The position numbers and the translations under genes are program-made. From the NCBI RefSeq assembly GCF_001648775.1, contig NZ_LVEJ01000005.1:62001-126000 (forward strand): a DNA stretch of 64,000 bases. Reading direction: 5' to 3'. The stretch's first letter is position 1, and each line of letters opens with the position of its first letter. The notes below the pieces were generated by a model. The model was not told the DNA's origin, did not search any database, and saw nothing but the letters and a program-made list of their open reading frames with translations. Source of the stretch: Pseudomonas fluorescens. Lineage in GTDB: Bacteria > Pseudomonadota > Gammaproteobacteria > Pseudomonadales > Pseudomonadaceae. Below are positions 1-8,710 of the stretch, in pieces.

Positions 1-1
1 G

Positions 2-2665
2 GTGACCATCACCTTCAGCGAAGCCGTGACCGGTTTCAACAACGCCGACCTGACGATTGCCAACGGTACGCTAACGGCGGTGAGCAGCAGCGATGGCGGT
101 ATCACCTGGACGGCGACTTTCACCCCGACCAGCAGCATCACTGACGCGAGCAACCTGATCACCCTCGACAACAGTGGTGTGCAAAACGCTTCCGGCAACG
201 CTGGCAATGGCACCACCAATTCGAACAACTACGCCATCGATACCCAACGCCCAACCGCAACCATTGCACTCGCCGACTCGGCACTGGGCGTCGGCCAGAC
301 CACCACCGTGACCCTCACCTTCAGCGAGGCCGTCAGCGGTTTGACCCTGGCCGACCTGACCGTGGCCAACGGCACGCTCTCCGGGCTGAGCACCTCGGAC
401 AACATCACTTACACGGCGACGTTTACGCCGTCGGTGGGCGTCACCGACACCAGCAACATCATCACCCTGGACAACACCGGCATCACTGACATCGCGGGCA
501 ACACCGGCAGCGGCACCACCGATTCGGCCAACTACGTGATCGACAGCCAGCGTCCGACCGCCACCATCGTCATCAGTGACACCGATCTGCGCCCGAGTGA
601 AACCGCGCTCGTCACCATCACCTTCTCCGAGGCGGTCAGCGGATTCGACAACAGCGACCTGAGCGTTGCGAACGGCACGCTGAGCAATGTCTCGTCGAGC
701 GACGGCGGCATCACCTGGACAGCCACCTTCACGCCGACCATCGGCGTCAGCGATGCCACCAACCTGATCGTGCTGAACAACGCTGGCATCAGCGATCTGG
801 CCGGCAATGCCGGCATCGGCATCACCAACTCGGCCAACTACGCGGTGCAGACCGAAGTGCCGACGGCGACCATCGTCGTTGCGGACACCTCGCTCAAGGC
901 CGGCGAAACCTCGGCGGTGACCATCACTTTCAGCGAGGCGGTCAGCGGTTTCAGCAACGCCGATTTGACTATCGCCAACGGCACGTTGAGCAACGTGGCA
1001 TCCAGCGACGGCGGCATCACCTGGACAGCGACGTTCACGCCGACCACCAACATCACCGACACCAGCAACCTGATCACCCTCGACAACAGCGGTGTGACCA
1101 ACGCCTCCGGCAACAGCGGCGTCGGCACTACCGATTCGAACAATTTCGCCATCGACACGGCGTTGCCGACCGCGACCATTGTGGTCGCCGACAATCGCCT
1201 GGGCATTGGCGAAACCACCACCGTGACCATCACCTTCAGTGAAGCGGTCAGCGGCTTCGATCTGTCGGACATCAGCGTCGCCAACGGCACATTGGCCAAC
1301 CTGACCAGCAGCGATGGCGGCATCACCTGGACCGCCACCCTGACGCCAACCGCCAACGTCAATGACAGCACCAACCTGATCATCGTCGACACCGCCGGGG
1401 TGCAGGATCTGGCCGGCAACCTGGGCGCCAGCATCGCCATCTCCAACAACTACGCGCTCGATGCGACCCGGCCAACGGTGGACATTGTGGTCGCCAATCC
1501 ACATCTGGGCATCGGCCAGACCACTACGGTGACCTTCACTTTCAGCGAGGCGGTGAGCAATTTCGACCTGTCCGACCTGAGCGTGACCAACGGCGATCTG
1601 AGCAACCTCAGCAGCAGCGATGGCGGCAAGACCTGGACGGCGACGTTCACGCCGACCGCCAGCGTCAACGACCCGAGCAACTTCATCGCGCTGGACACCA
1701 GCAACGTCACTGACCTGGCCGGTAACGTCGGCAGCACGGTGGCGGTGTCGAACAACTATGCGCTCGACAGCGAACGGCCAACGGCGACGGTGCTGATTGC
1801 CAATCCGAATCTCGGCCTCGGCCAGACCTCACAGGTGACCATCACCTTCAATGAAGCGGTCAGTGGGTTTGATCTGGCGGACATCAATGTCGGCAACGGC
1901 ACTCTGTCCAACCTGAGCAGCAGCGACGGCGGCAAAACCTGGACCGCGACCCTGACGCCGAATGCCAACGTCAACAGCGCCAGCAACGCTATCAGCGTCA
2001 ACAGTGCCGGGGTCAGTGATCTGTCGGGCAACAGCGGCAGCGGTGTCAGCAGTTCGAACAATTATGCGATCAACACTGTGCCGCCAGTCGTGCCACCGAC
2101 GCCGCCCACTGCGCCAATCAGTGTGGTCATTCCCGATCCACTGATTCGCAGCAGCGATCCGGTGGTGCCAGCACCGCCACCGAGCTTGCCGCTGCAACCG
2201 ATCATCTTCACTCCGCCCACCGGCGATCTCGGCTCACCGCTGACCTTTGCGCCGCTGTTCGAGCAACGGGTGATCGGCAACGGCATTCGCCCGCTGGGCG
2301 ATATTTTCATCAACCACGGCGCCTTGAGCCCAAGCTTTATTGCTCAGGTGTTCGGCAGCAGCGACAACGCGGGTGACGGCTCCGGTCATGGCTTCCTCGG
2401 TTTTGGCGGCGGCGATGGCGGCGTCTTCGGTAGCAGCACGCTGTCGAGCCTGTTCAACCAGAACAGCGGCGCCGAGCGCGATTCGCTGAACGCATTTGGC
2501 AGTCACTCACTCAAGGCCGGCGACATTTCCCAAGGCCTGCGCGGCGTGTTTGGCGCGCCGACGCTGGGCCAGCAATTGCAAGAACTCAAAGACAGCGAGC
2601 AACACCGGGTCGACAACCTGGCGGCGGCGTTGCAACAGGTCGGTATCAGCGAAATATCGGCCTGA
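2..2665 (+). CDS. Ig-like repeat secreted protein (adhesin-like), 5' end missing
   Basis: The reading frame is already open at the window edge, so this is the C-terminal 887 residues of a longer protein. It has most of one Ig-like unit, then six further units (residues 84-694, 101-102 residues each), all with the same TFSEAVSGF, ANGTLS, SSDGGITWTATFTP and SGNxGxGT blocks. A Pro-rich linker (about 695-735) and a Gly/Ser-rich C-terminal region without an obvious fold follow. No LPxTG, sorting motif or membrane anchor is seen. The repeats resemble bacterial Ig-like domains of large surface adhesins (family knowledge). The next gene, 46 bases downstream, encodes a TolC-type outer-membrane lipoprotein, so type I export is likely. 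The transporter ATPase and adaptor would be upstream, outside the window. Function as an adhesin is inference. Confidence 0.8.
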   Translation: MTITFSEAVTGFNNADLTIANGTLTAVSSSDGGITWTATFTPTSSITDASNLITLDNSGVQNASGNAGNGTTNSNNYAIDTQRPTATIALADSALGVGQTTTVTLTFSEAVSGLTLADLTVANGTLSGLSTSDNITYTATFTPSVGVTDTSNIITLDNTGITDIAGNTGSGTTDSANYVIDSQRPTATIVISDTDLRPSETALVTITFSEAVSGFDNSDLSVANGTLSNVSSSDGGITWTATFTPTIGVSDATNLIVLNNAGISDLAGNAGIGITNSANYAVQTEVPTATIVVADTSLKAGETSAVTITFSEAVSGFSNADLTIANGTLSNVASSDGGITWTATFTPTTNITDTSNLITLDNSGVTNASGNSGVGTTDSNNFAIDTALPTATIVVADNRLGIGETTTVTITFSEAVSGFDLSDISVANGTLANLTSSDGGITWTATLTPTANVNDSTNLIIVDTAGVQDLAGNLGASIAISNNYALDATRPTVDIVVANPHLGIGQTTTVTFTFSEAVSNFDLSDLSVTNGDLSNLSSSDGGKTWTATFTPTASVNDPSNFIALDTSNVTDLAGNVGSTVAVSNNYALDSERPTATVLIANPNLGLGQTSQVTITFNEAVSGFDLADINVGNGTLSNLSSSDGGKTWTATLTPNANVNSASNAISVNSAGVSDLSGNSGSGVSSSNNYAINTVPPVVPPTPPTAPISVVIPDPLIRSSDPVVPAPPPSLPLQPIIFTPPTGDLGSPLTFAPLFEQRVIGNGIRPLGDIFINHGALSPSFIAQVFGSSDNAGDGSGHGFLGFGGGDGGVFGSSTLSSLFNQNSGAERDSLNAFGSHSLKAGDISQGLRGVFGAPTLGQQLQELKDSEQHRVDNLAAALQQVGISEISA
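251..2083 (+). repeat. Six tandem ~306-bp coding repeats
   Basis: In-frame tandem repeat array encoding Ig-like domains. The units start at about 251, 554, 860, 1166, 1472 and 1778. The first is 303 bp (one residue shorter, with NITYT replacing GGITWT) and the rest are 306 bp. Part of another unit precedes them. Units differ by many synonymous and a few amino-acid changes, so they are old duplications kept similar, and copy number could vary by recombination. Confidence 0.9.
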
Positions 2666-2711
2666 AAAAACCATAACTCAACACTGTGCGGGACCTAGGG
2701 GCGATCCAGGG

Positions 2712-4229
2712 ATGAAGAAAAGTCAGAAGTTGTTCGGCGCCAGCCTGCTGGCGCTGGCGATCAGCGGATGTGCAGTGACCAGTGAACCGATTGAACGCAG
2801 CGTCAGTGAACAGCGCGCGAAAACCGACCTGCAAAGCATGTACAAGGATCAGGAACCGCTGCGCGGCCCGTTGACCCTGCATCAGGCCATGGCCCGCGCC
2901 GTGAAGTACAACCTCGAAGGCCGTTTGAAAATCATGGAGGAAGCGCTGGCCAAGCGGCAGCTCGACCTCGCCAGTTTCGACATGCTGCCGCGCATGGCGC
3001 TGGACGCCGGTTACGTCGGACGCAACAACGTCAACGCCTCCAGCAGCCAGAGCGTGCGCACCGGCACCCAGTCTCTGGAGCCGTCGACCTCGCAGGATCG
3101 CGACCGTGACGTCGCCGACCTGACCATGGTCTGGAACGTCCTTGACTTCGGCGTCAGTTACATCAGCGCCAAACAGCAGGGTGACCAGCGACTGATCGTT
3201 CAGGAACGGCGCCGCAAGGTGATCAACACCATCGTCCAGGACGTGCGCTCAGCCTATTGGCGAGCGATGGCCGCCGAACGCCTGCTCAAACAAATCGACA
3301 GCCTGATGGCACGGGTGCAGACCGCCCGCGACAACAGCCAGACCCTGAGCGATCAACGCATTGGCGATCCGGTGCAATCGCTCGGTTATCAGCGTTCGTT
3401 GATCGAAGCGACCCGGCAACTGGAAGAGCAGCGTCGCGCCTTGTCGCTGGCGAAAACCGAACTGGCGACGCTGATCAACTTGCCCTTGGGCACCAACCTG
3501 ACGCTGGCCACTGATGACGGCTATCAGATTCCCGAGCTCAAGGTCGATCTGGCCAAACTCGAACAGGAAGCCCTGACCAGCCGCCCGGAACTGCGTGAGC
3601 AGGATTACCAGACGCGGATCAGCGCCGCCGAAACCCGCAAGGCCATGCTGCGTTTGCTGCCGGGTCTGGAGTTCTCCGCTGGCGGGCATTACGACAGCAA
3701 CTCGTTCCTCGTCGAACAGGGCTGGGCCGATTACGGCGTCAAAGTCACCTGGAACCTGTTCAACGTGATCTCCGCACCGGCGGCGATCAACGTTGCCAAG
3801 GCTGGCGAAGAAGTCGCCACGGCGCGGCGGCAGGCGATGTCGATCGCGGTGCTGGCGCAGCTCTACGTGGCCAACGCCAATTACCAGGAGGCGCTGCGGC
3901 AGTTCAAGACTAACCAGCAACTGTCGGACATCGACGGGCAGATCGTCGGTCAGTTGCGCAACCGTCATCAGGCGGCCGGAATTGGTGAGCTGGACCTGAT
4001 TCAGGGCGAGCTGAACAACTTGCAAGCAGACCTGCGCCGCGATCTGTCGTACGCCGATCTGCGCAATGCCTACGGCCAGATCTTCGCCAGTGCCGGCCTC
4101 GATCCGCTGCCGGATCAGGTGCAGTCGACCGAAGTGCAGTCGATTGCCACCGCGTTGGCCAATCGTGAGTCGGCGTGGGCGGCGGGTGATATCTCGGCGC
4201 CGGTGGTGGCGCATGCTCCGGCCCAGTGA
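2712..4229 (+). CDS. TolC-family outer-membrane efflux lipoprotein
   Basis: 505 residues from the ATG at 2712. An upstream in-frame extension into the previous gene is not credible because a lipoprotein signal starts exactly here: MKKSQK, a hydrophobic stretch, then the lipobox ISGC with the lipidated Cys at about residue 19. The rest is a typical outer-membrane efflux protein with two long helical repeats, for example LTLHQAMARAVKYN near residue 60 and ARLRLLPGLEF-like second-half motifs. Such proteins form trimeric outer-membrane channels for type I secretion or tripartite efflux. It lies between a repetitive Ig-like protein and two modifying enzymes, which suggests it exports the Ig-like protein. 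A role in small-molecule efflux cannot be excluded. Confidence 0.88.
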   Translation: MKKSQKLFGASLLALAISGCAVTSEPIERSVSEQRAKTDLQSMYKDQEPLRGPLTLHQAMARAVKYNLEGRLKIMEEALAKRQLDLASFDMLPRMALDAGYVGRNNVNASSSQSVRTGTQSLEPSTSQDRDRDVADLTMVWNVLDFGVSYISAKQQGDQRLIVQERRRKVINTIVQDVRSAYWRAMAAERLLKQIDSLMARVQTARDNSQTLSDQRIGDPVQSLGYQRSLIEATRQLEEQRRALSLAKTELATLINLPLGTNLTLATDDGYQIPELKVDLAKLEQEALTSRPELREQDYQTRISAAETRKAMLRLLPGLEFSAGGHYDSNSFLVEQGWADYGVKVTWNLFNVISAPAAINVAKAGEEVATARRQAMSIAVLAQLYVANANYQEALRQFKTNQQLSDIDGQIVGQLRNRHQAAGIGELDLIQGELNNLQADLRRDLSYADLRNAYGQIFASAGLDPLPDQVQSTEVQSIATALANRESAWAAGDISAPVVAHAPAQ

Positions 4230-4244
4230 GGCCTGGGTTCAACC

Positions 4245-5030
4245 ATGAGCCGGCCGGCGTTTGCGCGCCTGCCGGTGACGGTGGATTTGCCGCTGCTGTT
4301 GCAAGCGCTGGAGGCGATTGCCGACGACGCCTGGCGCAGTCACTTCAACGCTGAATATTTCTCCGGCGACTGGAGCGGCGTCGCGCTGATTTCAGCGGTC
4401 GATGCGCTGACCGAGTTGTCGCCCGGTCGCGGCGTACCGCTGCAACGCGCGCCTTGGCTGCGGGATGAGCGTTGGCGACAGGGGCTGCGCAATCTGTCGC
4501 TGGATATCGTCAGTGCCCGGCTGCTGCGTCTGGGGCCGGGCGGGCAGATTCATGAGCATCGCGATTACGATCTGGAGGGCCCGCAGGCCGATTTTCGCCT
4601 GCACGTTCCGTTGCTCAGCCCGTCACATGTCGATTTCTGGCTCGACGGCCAACGCATGCCCATGCAGGCAGGTGAATGCTGGTTTCTCGATCTCGCGCGC
4701 CCGCACCGTGTGGATAACCGTGATACCTCGGCGCGGGTTCATCTGGTCATCGACTGCCGGCCCGGTACCTGGCTTGAGCAGATGATCGCCGAAGGCTTGC
4801 CGAGCACACCTGCGCCGGGTTTGGCCGAGACCGCGTTGCAACGCTTTCAGACACTGGTCGCGCAAGATGCTGCGCTATCGCACGCCTTGTGTGCGCTGCA
4901 CGACCCAGAAGCATTCATCAGCCAGACGCTGGCACTTGCCGCTGAACGTGGCCTGTGGTTTTCCCGCGAGCAATTGCGCGCGGCAATGCGCAACGGGCGG
5001 CGGCAGTGGAACGAACAATGGCGCGCTTGA
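4245..5030 (+). CDS. Aspartyl/asparaginyl beta-hydroxylase-like 2-oxoglutarate oxygenase
   Basis: 261 residues. The core (about 85-172) is a double-stranded beta-helix with HEHRDYDLEG at residues 103-112, a distal His at 154 (ARPHRVDN) and a following Arg at 164 (SARVHL). This matches the Fe(II)- and 2-oxoglutarate-binding pattern of the Asp_Arg_Hydrox/AspH family. That family hydroxylates Asp or Asn side chains in proteins, or amino-acid building blocks. The C-terminal 80 residues are helical and unassigned. It starts 15 bases after the TolC gene and overlaps the next gene by 13 bases, so the three are very probably co-transcribed. The substrate is unknown. A repeat protein full of Asp and Asn lies two genes upstream, which makes it a candidate substrate (inference). 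Confidence 0.75.
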   Translation: MSRPAFARLPVTVDLPLLLQALEAIADDAWRSHFNAEYFSGDWSGVALISAVDALTELSPGRGVPLQRAPWLRDERWRQGLRNLSLDIVSARLLRLGPGGQIHEHRDYDLEGPQADFRLHVPLLSPSHVDFWLDGQRMPMQAGECWFLDLARPHRVDNRDTSARVHLVIDCRPGTWLEQMIAEGLPSTPAPGLAETALQRFQTLVAQDAALSHALCALHDPEAFISQTLALAAERGLWFSREQLRAAMRNGRRQWNEQWRA

Positions 5031-5980
5031 GCTTCGACGGCTGGTTGCCGATTCGTGCCTGGCCGGTCGATGGCCAGTGGCAGGTGGATTGGTGCTGGTT
5101 CGGTGACACGCCGTTGCATCAGCCGTTTTTCCGCGAAGCGGTGGATCAAGCGTTACGGCTGCCGTTCAATCAGGCCTTTCGACGGCAGACACCGTTGTCG
5201 GCACTCAGCGATTGGCAGGCGCAGAGCCCCGGGCTCGCGCCGGGTGCATTCATTCTGCACGCCTCGCGCTGTGGTTCGACATTGATCAGCCAGATGCTCG
5301 CGCGGCTCGACGATCACATTGTGGTGTCCGAACCGCCGCCATTGGACGCGCTATTACGCAGTGATTTATCCGAGAACGAACGGCGTGCGGCCATTCGCGG
5401 ATTGCTCTCTGCGTACGGGCAGCGCCGTCGCGGCATCGAGCAACGGCTGGTGGTCAAGCTCGACGCTTGGAACATTGGCGAGTGGCCGCTGCTGCAGGAA
5501 TGCTTTCCCGATACGCCGTGGTTGTTTCTCTATCGCGACCCTTTGGAAATTGCCGTTTCCCACCTGCGCCGCCCGGGCATGCACATGGTGCCGGGGATGC
5601 TCGGCAATTGCGTGTTGGAGGATGGTTTGCCGTTTGAGGGGCGCGAAGATTTCATTGCCCGGCGTTTGGGGCGGTTGCTTGAAGCGGGGTGGGTGCATTG
5701 CCGGGATTCGGCGGGGTTGCTGGTGAATTACAACGAGCTGCCCGAGGCAATGGCCGGTCGCCTGGCGCGGTTTTTCCGCTTGAGCGAAACACAGCGCCAG
5801 CAAGTGTTCGCAGCGACCGCACAGCATGCGAAGCAACCGTCGCAACCCTTCGTTGCCGATGGCGAAGACAAACGCCGCGAGGCCTCGGCGTTGTTGCAAA
5901 TGCGCGTGCACAACTGCACCCGCGCGCCCTATGAAGCGCTGGAAAAACTTCGCCTGAGTGCCACTGGCCTGGCTTCATGA
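5018..5980 (+). CDS. Sulfotransferase-family protein
   Basis: 320 residues from the ATG at 5018, which overlaps the end of the hydroxylase gene. The 5'-phosphosulfate-binding loop is visible as SRCGSTLIS at residues 83-91. The 3'-phosphate-binding strand-helix is visible as [11 protein letters not shown] at about 172-182, with Arg and Ser in the usual places. These are the PAPS-binding signatures of sulfotransferases. The acceptor is unknown and the N-terminal 70 residues are divergent. In the same operon are a 2-oxoglutarate hydroxylase and a TolC channel. Its stop meets the convergent slipin gene, with a 6-base overlap of the coding ends. Hydroxylation followed by sulfation of one substrate is an attractive but unproven reading. 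Confidence 0.78.
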   Translation: MARLSFDGWLPIRAWPVDGQWQVDWCWFGDTPLHQPFFREAVDQALRLPFNQAFRRQTPLSALSDWQAQSPGLAPGAFILHASRCGSTLISQMLARLDDHIVVSEPPPLDALLRSDLSENERRAAIRGLLSAYGQRRRGIEQRLVVKLDAWNIGEWPLLQECFPDTPWLFLYRDPLEIAVSHLRRPGMHMVPGMLGNCVLEDGLPFEGREDFIARRLGRLLEAGWVHCRDSAGLLVNYNELPEAMAGRLARFFRLSETQRQQVFAATAQHAKQPSQPFVADGEDKRREASALLQMRVHNCTRAPYEALEKLRLSATGLAS

Positions 5981-6733
5981 CTTGCCGGACAAATCCGCCA
6001 TGCCCTTGAGCAACTCGATCGGCAACGGGAAAACAATCGTCGAACTCTTGTCGCCGGCAATCGAACTCAAGGTCTGCATATAGCGCAACTGCATCGCCCC
6101 GGGCTGGCGGCCAAGCATCTCCGCTGCCTGCATGAGTTTCTCCGACGCTTGTAACTCGCCTTCGGCGTGGATCACCTTGGCCCGCCGCTCGCGCTCGGCT
6201 TCGGCCTGTTTGGCGATGGCGCGGACCATCGATTCGTTGAGGTCGACATGCTTGATCTCGACGTTGGCGACCTTGATGCCCCAGGCGTCGGTCTGCGCAT
6301 CGAGCACCTGTTGAATGTCGATATTCAACTGCTCGCGTTCGGCCAGCAGTTCATCCAGTTCGTGTTTGCCGAGCACGGCGCGCAGGGTGGTTTGCGCCAA
6401 TTGGCTGGTGGCTGACAGATAATCTTCAACCTGAATAATCGCCTTCTGCGGGTCGAGCACGCGGAAGTACAGCACGGCGTTGACCTTCACCGACACGTTG
6501 TCGCGGGTGATTACGTCCTGCGGCGGCACATCAAGGACGACCGTGCGCAGGTCGACACGGACCATTTGCTGGACCACCGGAATCAGCAGGATCAGACCGG
6601 GGCCTTTGACCTGCCAGAAACGGCCGAGCTGGAACACCACGCCGCGCTCGTATTCGCGCAGGATGCGAAACGTCGAACCGGCCAAGGCGATGACCAGTAA
6701 CAGCAGCGCAACAAAACCGATTTGCAGACCCAT
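5975..6733 (-). CDS. Slipin / stomatin-like SPFH membrane protein
   Basis: 252 residues from the ATG at 6733. I prefer it to the upstream GTG at 6739 because GGAGAG lies about 5-7 bases before it. It has one N-terminal membrane segment ([18 protein letters not shown]), then the SPFH/band-7 domain beginning [14 protein letters not shown] coiled-coil-prone stretch rich in A, E and R ([18 protein letters not shown]) follows, with a short C-terminal oligomerisation tail. Slipins form oligomeric rings in the inner membrane and are paired with NfeD proteins, and the adjacent upstream gene is one. The two genes nearly abut, so they form an operon. The role is probably membrane-domain organisation or protein quality control. 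Confidence 0.9.
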   Translation of the reverse strand: MGLQIGFVALLLLVIALAGSTFRILREYERGVVFQLGRFWQVKGPGLILLIPVVQQMVRVDLRTVVLDVPPQDVITRDNVSVKVNAVLYFRVLDPQKAIIQVEDYLSATSQLAQTTLRAVLGKHELDELLAEREQLNIDIQQVLDAQTDAWGIKVANVEIKHVDLNESMVRAIAKQAEAERERRAKVIHAEGELQASEKLMQAAEMLGRQPGAMQLRYMQTLSSIAGDKSSTIVFPLPIELLKGMADLSGKS

Positions 6734-6735
6734 GA

Positions 6736-7287
6736 TCACTCTCCGAGTGGCGCCGCGTCAGTCGCGGCCACTTGCAGCAACAATCCCTTGCGCGCCACCA
6801 CGCGCACCGGTTGCCCGGTGTGCAGCGGCGTGGCGCTAAGCACTTGCCAGCGTTCACCTTGCAGTTGCACCCAGCCGTTGCGGGCATCGCCCGGTTGCAC
6901 CGTGGTGATCGCGGTCACGCTGCCGAGCAGGCCGGCATCACCGCTGACGGCTTGGCGTGGGCGGGTTTTCAGGGCGCGAATCAGCAACGCGATCAACAGC
7001 AGGGCGCTGATCAGGCCGAGGCCGATCATCATTGGCACTGGCAACTCGGCGTTGCTCAGAATCAGCGCACCGATGACGAACATGATGATGCCGCCCAGAC
7101 CGATAACGCCGTAATTGGGCAGCGCCGCTTCAGCGATCAGAAAGACGATGCCCAAGGTAATCAGCCACAAACCGGCCGGACTCATCGGCGGCAACGGGGT
7201 GTCAGCGGCGAGGGCTGAGCCGCTGATCAGCAGGAGCAAGGCAAGCGCACAACATCGGCTGTTCACGTGACTCTCCGTGAGCGTCAT
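6736..7287 (-). CDS. NfeD-like membrane protein
   Basis: 183 residues if started at 7287. A GTG at 7266 with GGAGAG four bases upstream is an equally good start. It has a signal or first membrane helix ([15 protein letters not shown]) and three hydrophobic helices between about residues 38 and 110. A C-terminal OB-fold NfeD domain carries the motif [15 protein letters not shown]...[10 protein letters not shown]. It lacks the N-terminal ClpP-like serine protease of long NfeD proteins, so it is the short form. It is the partner of the slipin encoded just downstream, and the two are expected to form a membrane complex. Confidence 0.85.
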   Translation of the reverse strand: MTLTESHVNSRCCALALLLLISGSALAADTPLPPMSPAGLWLITLGIVFLIAEAALPNYGVIGLGGIIMFVIGALILSNAELPVPMMIGLGLISALLLIALLIRALKTRPRQAVSGDAGLLGSVTAITTVQPGDARNGWVQLQGERWQVLSATPLHTGQPVRVVARKGLLLQVAATDAAPLGE

Positions 7288-7441
7288 GGGCTGGTTCTTT
7301 CAGTCTAGTTGAGGGTTGTCCTGCATGAAGTTTGATCAATGTGCAGATATGTCCGGTGAGCGGATTTCCCTGCGCCAGACCCCCGCCGAACTAGACTCAA
7401 AGACACGGCAATCACCGTTCAGCGCAACACCGAGGTGCATC

Positions 7442-7903
7442 ATGCGTATGGCAAGAAAGGTGCAGAGCAGCCTGAATCGGGCGCACTGCGAATACGACGT
7501 CGTCGCCCACCGACACTCGTCCAGCAGCCTGGAAACCGCACGGGTCGCCGGGGTGCCCGCCGAGCGCGTGGCCAAATCGATCATCCTCGACGATCACCAC
7601 GGCCACTACCTGATGGCCGTGCTGCCGGCCAGTCGTCATCTGGACCTGAGCAAGGTGCGCACCAGCGGCGAATGGCAACTGACCCGTGAAAGCAATCTGG
7701 CGCACATCTTCGACGACTGCGAACGCGGCGCGGTGCCGCCGCTGGGTGATTCCTACGGGCTGGACATGGTCATCGACCCGCTGCTGACGCGGCAGAAGGA
7801 TATTTATCTGGAGGCGGGCAATCACAACTATTTGCTGCACATGAGCATGCCCGAGTTTCTGAAAATGGTGCCGCATGCCGAGGTGCGGGAGTTGAGTGAT
7901 TAG
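7442..7903 (+). CDS. YbaK/EbsC-family aminoacyl-tRNA deacylase
   Basis: 153 residues from the ATG at 7442, which has GAGG seven bases upstream. The open frame extends further upstream but without a comparable start. It shows the YbaK fold: an N-terminal SLETARVAGVPAERVAKSIIL segment containing the conserved Lys, then a VLPASRHLDLSKVR strand and a C-terminal GSxGLD-like turn (GDSYGLDMVIDP). Family members hydrolyse mischarged aminoacyl-tRNAs in trans (for example Cys-tRNA-Pro or Ala-tRNA-Pro). The exact tRNA specificity cannot be read from the sequence. It is monocistronic, followed by a REP palindrome. Confidence 0.82.
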   Translation: MRMARKVQSSLNRAHCEYDVVAHRHSSSSLETARVAGVPAERVAKSIILDDHHGHYLMAVLPASRHLDLSKVRTSGEWQLTRESNLAHIFDDCERGAVPPLGDSYGLDMVIDPLLTRQKDIYLEAGNHNYLLHMSMPEFLKMVPHAEVRELSD

Positions 7904-7928
7904 GTTTTGTGGCGCTGGCACTGACGCC

Positions 7929-7993
7929 TTCGCGAGCAGGCTCGCTCCCACAGGTTGATCGCATTCACCTGTGGGAGCGAGCCTGCTCGCGAA
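7929..7993. repeat. REP palindrome pair
   Basis: Two inverted copies of a REP element of the P. fluorescens type (core GCGAGCAGGCTCGCTCCCACA) separated by about 10 bases. Together they can form one long hairpin between the deacylase gene and the DUF2789 gene. Confidence 0.9.
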
Positions 7994-8031
7994 TAATCTT
8001 CCAAACACCCCATTCATCAAGGAATTGCTCA

Positions 8032-8277
8032 ATGGAAAGCCCAACGCACAGCTTGCCATCCCTGTTCAAACAACTCGGCCTGGACAACGACCCGACCAGC
8101 ATCGACCGTTTCATCGCCACCCATTCCCCGCTCAAACCCGAGCTGCACCTGGCCGATGCGTTTTTCTGGACGAAGAGCCAGTCGCAGTTTTTGCGCGACG
8201 AGATTCTGGATGACGCCGATTGGGCGGAGGTGGTGGATCAGTTGAATGTGATGTTGCGCAAGGGGCGGGATGCGTAG
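8032..8277 (+). CDS. DUF2789 family small protein
   Basis: 81 residues from the ATG at 8032, preceded by AAGGA at nine bases. It begins MESPTHSLPSLFKQLGLDND and contains DAFFWTKSQSQFLRDEILDDADWAEVVDQLN, typical of the short cytoplasmic DUF2789 family common in gamma-proteobacteria. No catalytic motif or membrane segment is visible, and the function is unknown. Confidence 0.85.
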   Translation: MESPTHSLPSLFKQLGLDNDPTSIDRFIATHSPLKPELHLADAFFWTKSQSQFLRDEILDDADWAEVVDQLNVMLRKGRDA

Positions 8278-8368
8278 GGCTGGCGCAAAAACTTATTACA
8301 GATTGCCTGACTGATTTCAACCTACATCGGAGTAGCGTTCCGGTTCTGAGAACCAGGAGAGCGAAGCG

Positions 8369-8614
8369 ATGCCCCCGTTTTTGCCTGTAGAAACAATCAA
8401 TTTTGCGCAATTAGCAGACAAACTTGAGGCAATCATCCAAAGCAGCAGATTCGGGCCGATTGCTGTGCAGAATCAGGATCAAACGGTGGCTTATTTGATA
8501 TCCGCACCGTTGTATGAGGATCTACTGAACACGCTGGATGATCTCGAACTGGCTTCCGTCGTTCACTCACGCCGTGAGGAGGTTGGCCTTCCTCACGAGA
8601 TCGACGAACTCTAA
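8369..8614 (+). CDS. Phd/YefM-like antitoxin, apparently orphan
   Basis: 81 residues from the ATG at 8369, with AGGAGA upstream. The sequence VETINFAQLADKLEAIIQSSRFGPIAVQNQDQTVAYLISAPLYEDLL fits the N-terminal DNA-binding fold of Phd/YefM antitoxins. The acidic C-terminal tail (RREEVGLPHEIDEL) could be the toxin-binding region. No RelE, Doc or other toxin gene lies on either side: the next gene, about 95 bases downstream, is a MarR regulator. It may be a relic of a toxin-antitoxin pair or a stand-alone repressor. Confidence 0.7.
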   Translation: MPPFLPVETINFAQLADKLEAIIQSSRFGPIAVQNQDQTVAYLISAPLYEDLLNTLDDLELASVVHSRREEVGLPHEIDEL

Positions 8615-8647
8615 ATGTTCTCACTCTGGGAAGATTTGTTTCAAAAC

Positions 8648-8695
8648 TTGACTGAAATTCCCCTCCAATGCGATATTGATAGTTAGCAAACTAAC
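8648..8695 (+). promoter_or_regulatory. Promoter and MarR-type operator of the efflux operon
   Basis: TTGACT (8648-8653) is followed after 18 bases by GATATT (8672-8677), a plausible sigma-70 promoter. The perfect inverted repeat GTTAGCAAACTAAC (8682-8695) lies at the expected transcription start, next to the marR start. This is the usual place for autorepression by a MarR dimer. Seen in sequence; regulation is inferred. Confidence 0.6.
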
Positions 8696-8710
8696 AGTGT
8701 GCATTTCCCC

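Noticed and set aside
71..1504. 477-codon minus-strand frame opposite the Ig-like repeats
   Set aside because: It repeats with the same 306-bp period as the plus-strand gene and has no own features; a shadow of the repeat gene.
8615..8710. A toxin gene downstream of the antitoxin-like gene
   Set aside because: The gap is only about 95 bases and contains the promoter and operator of marR; no toxin-like frame is present.
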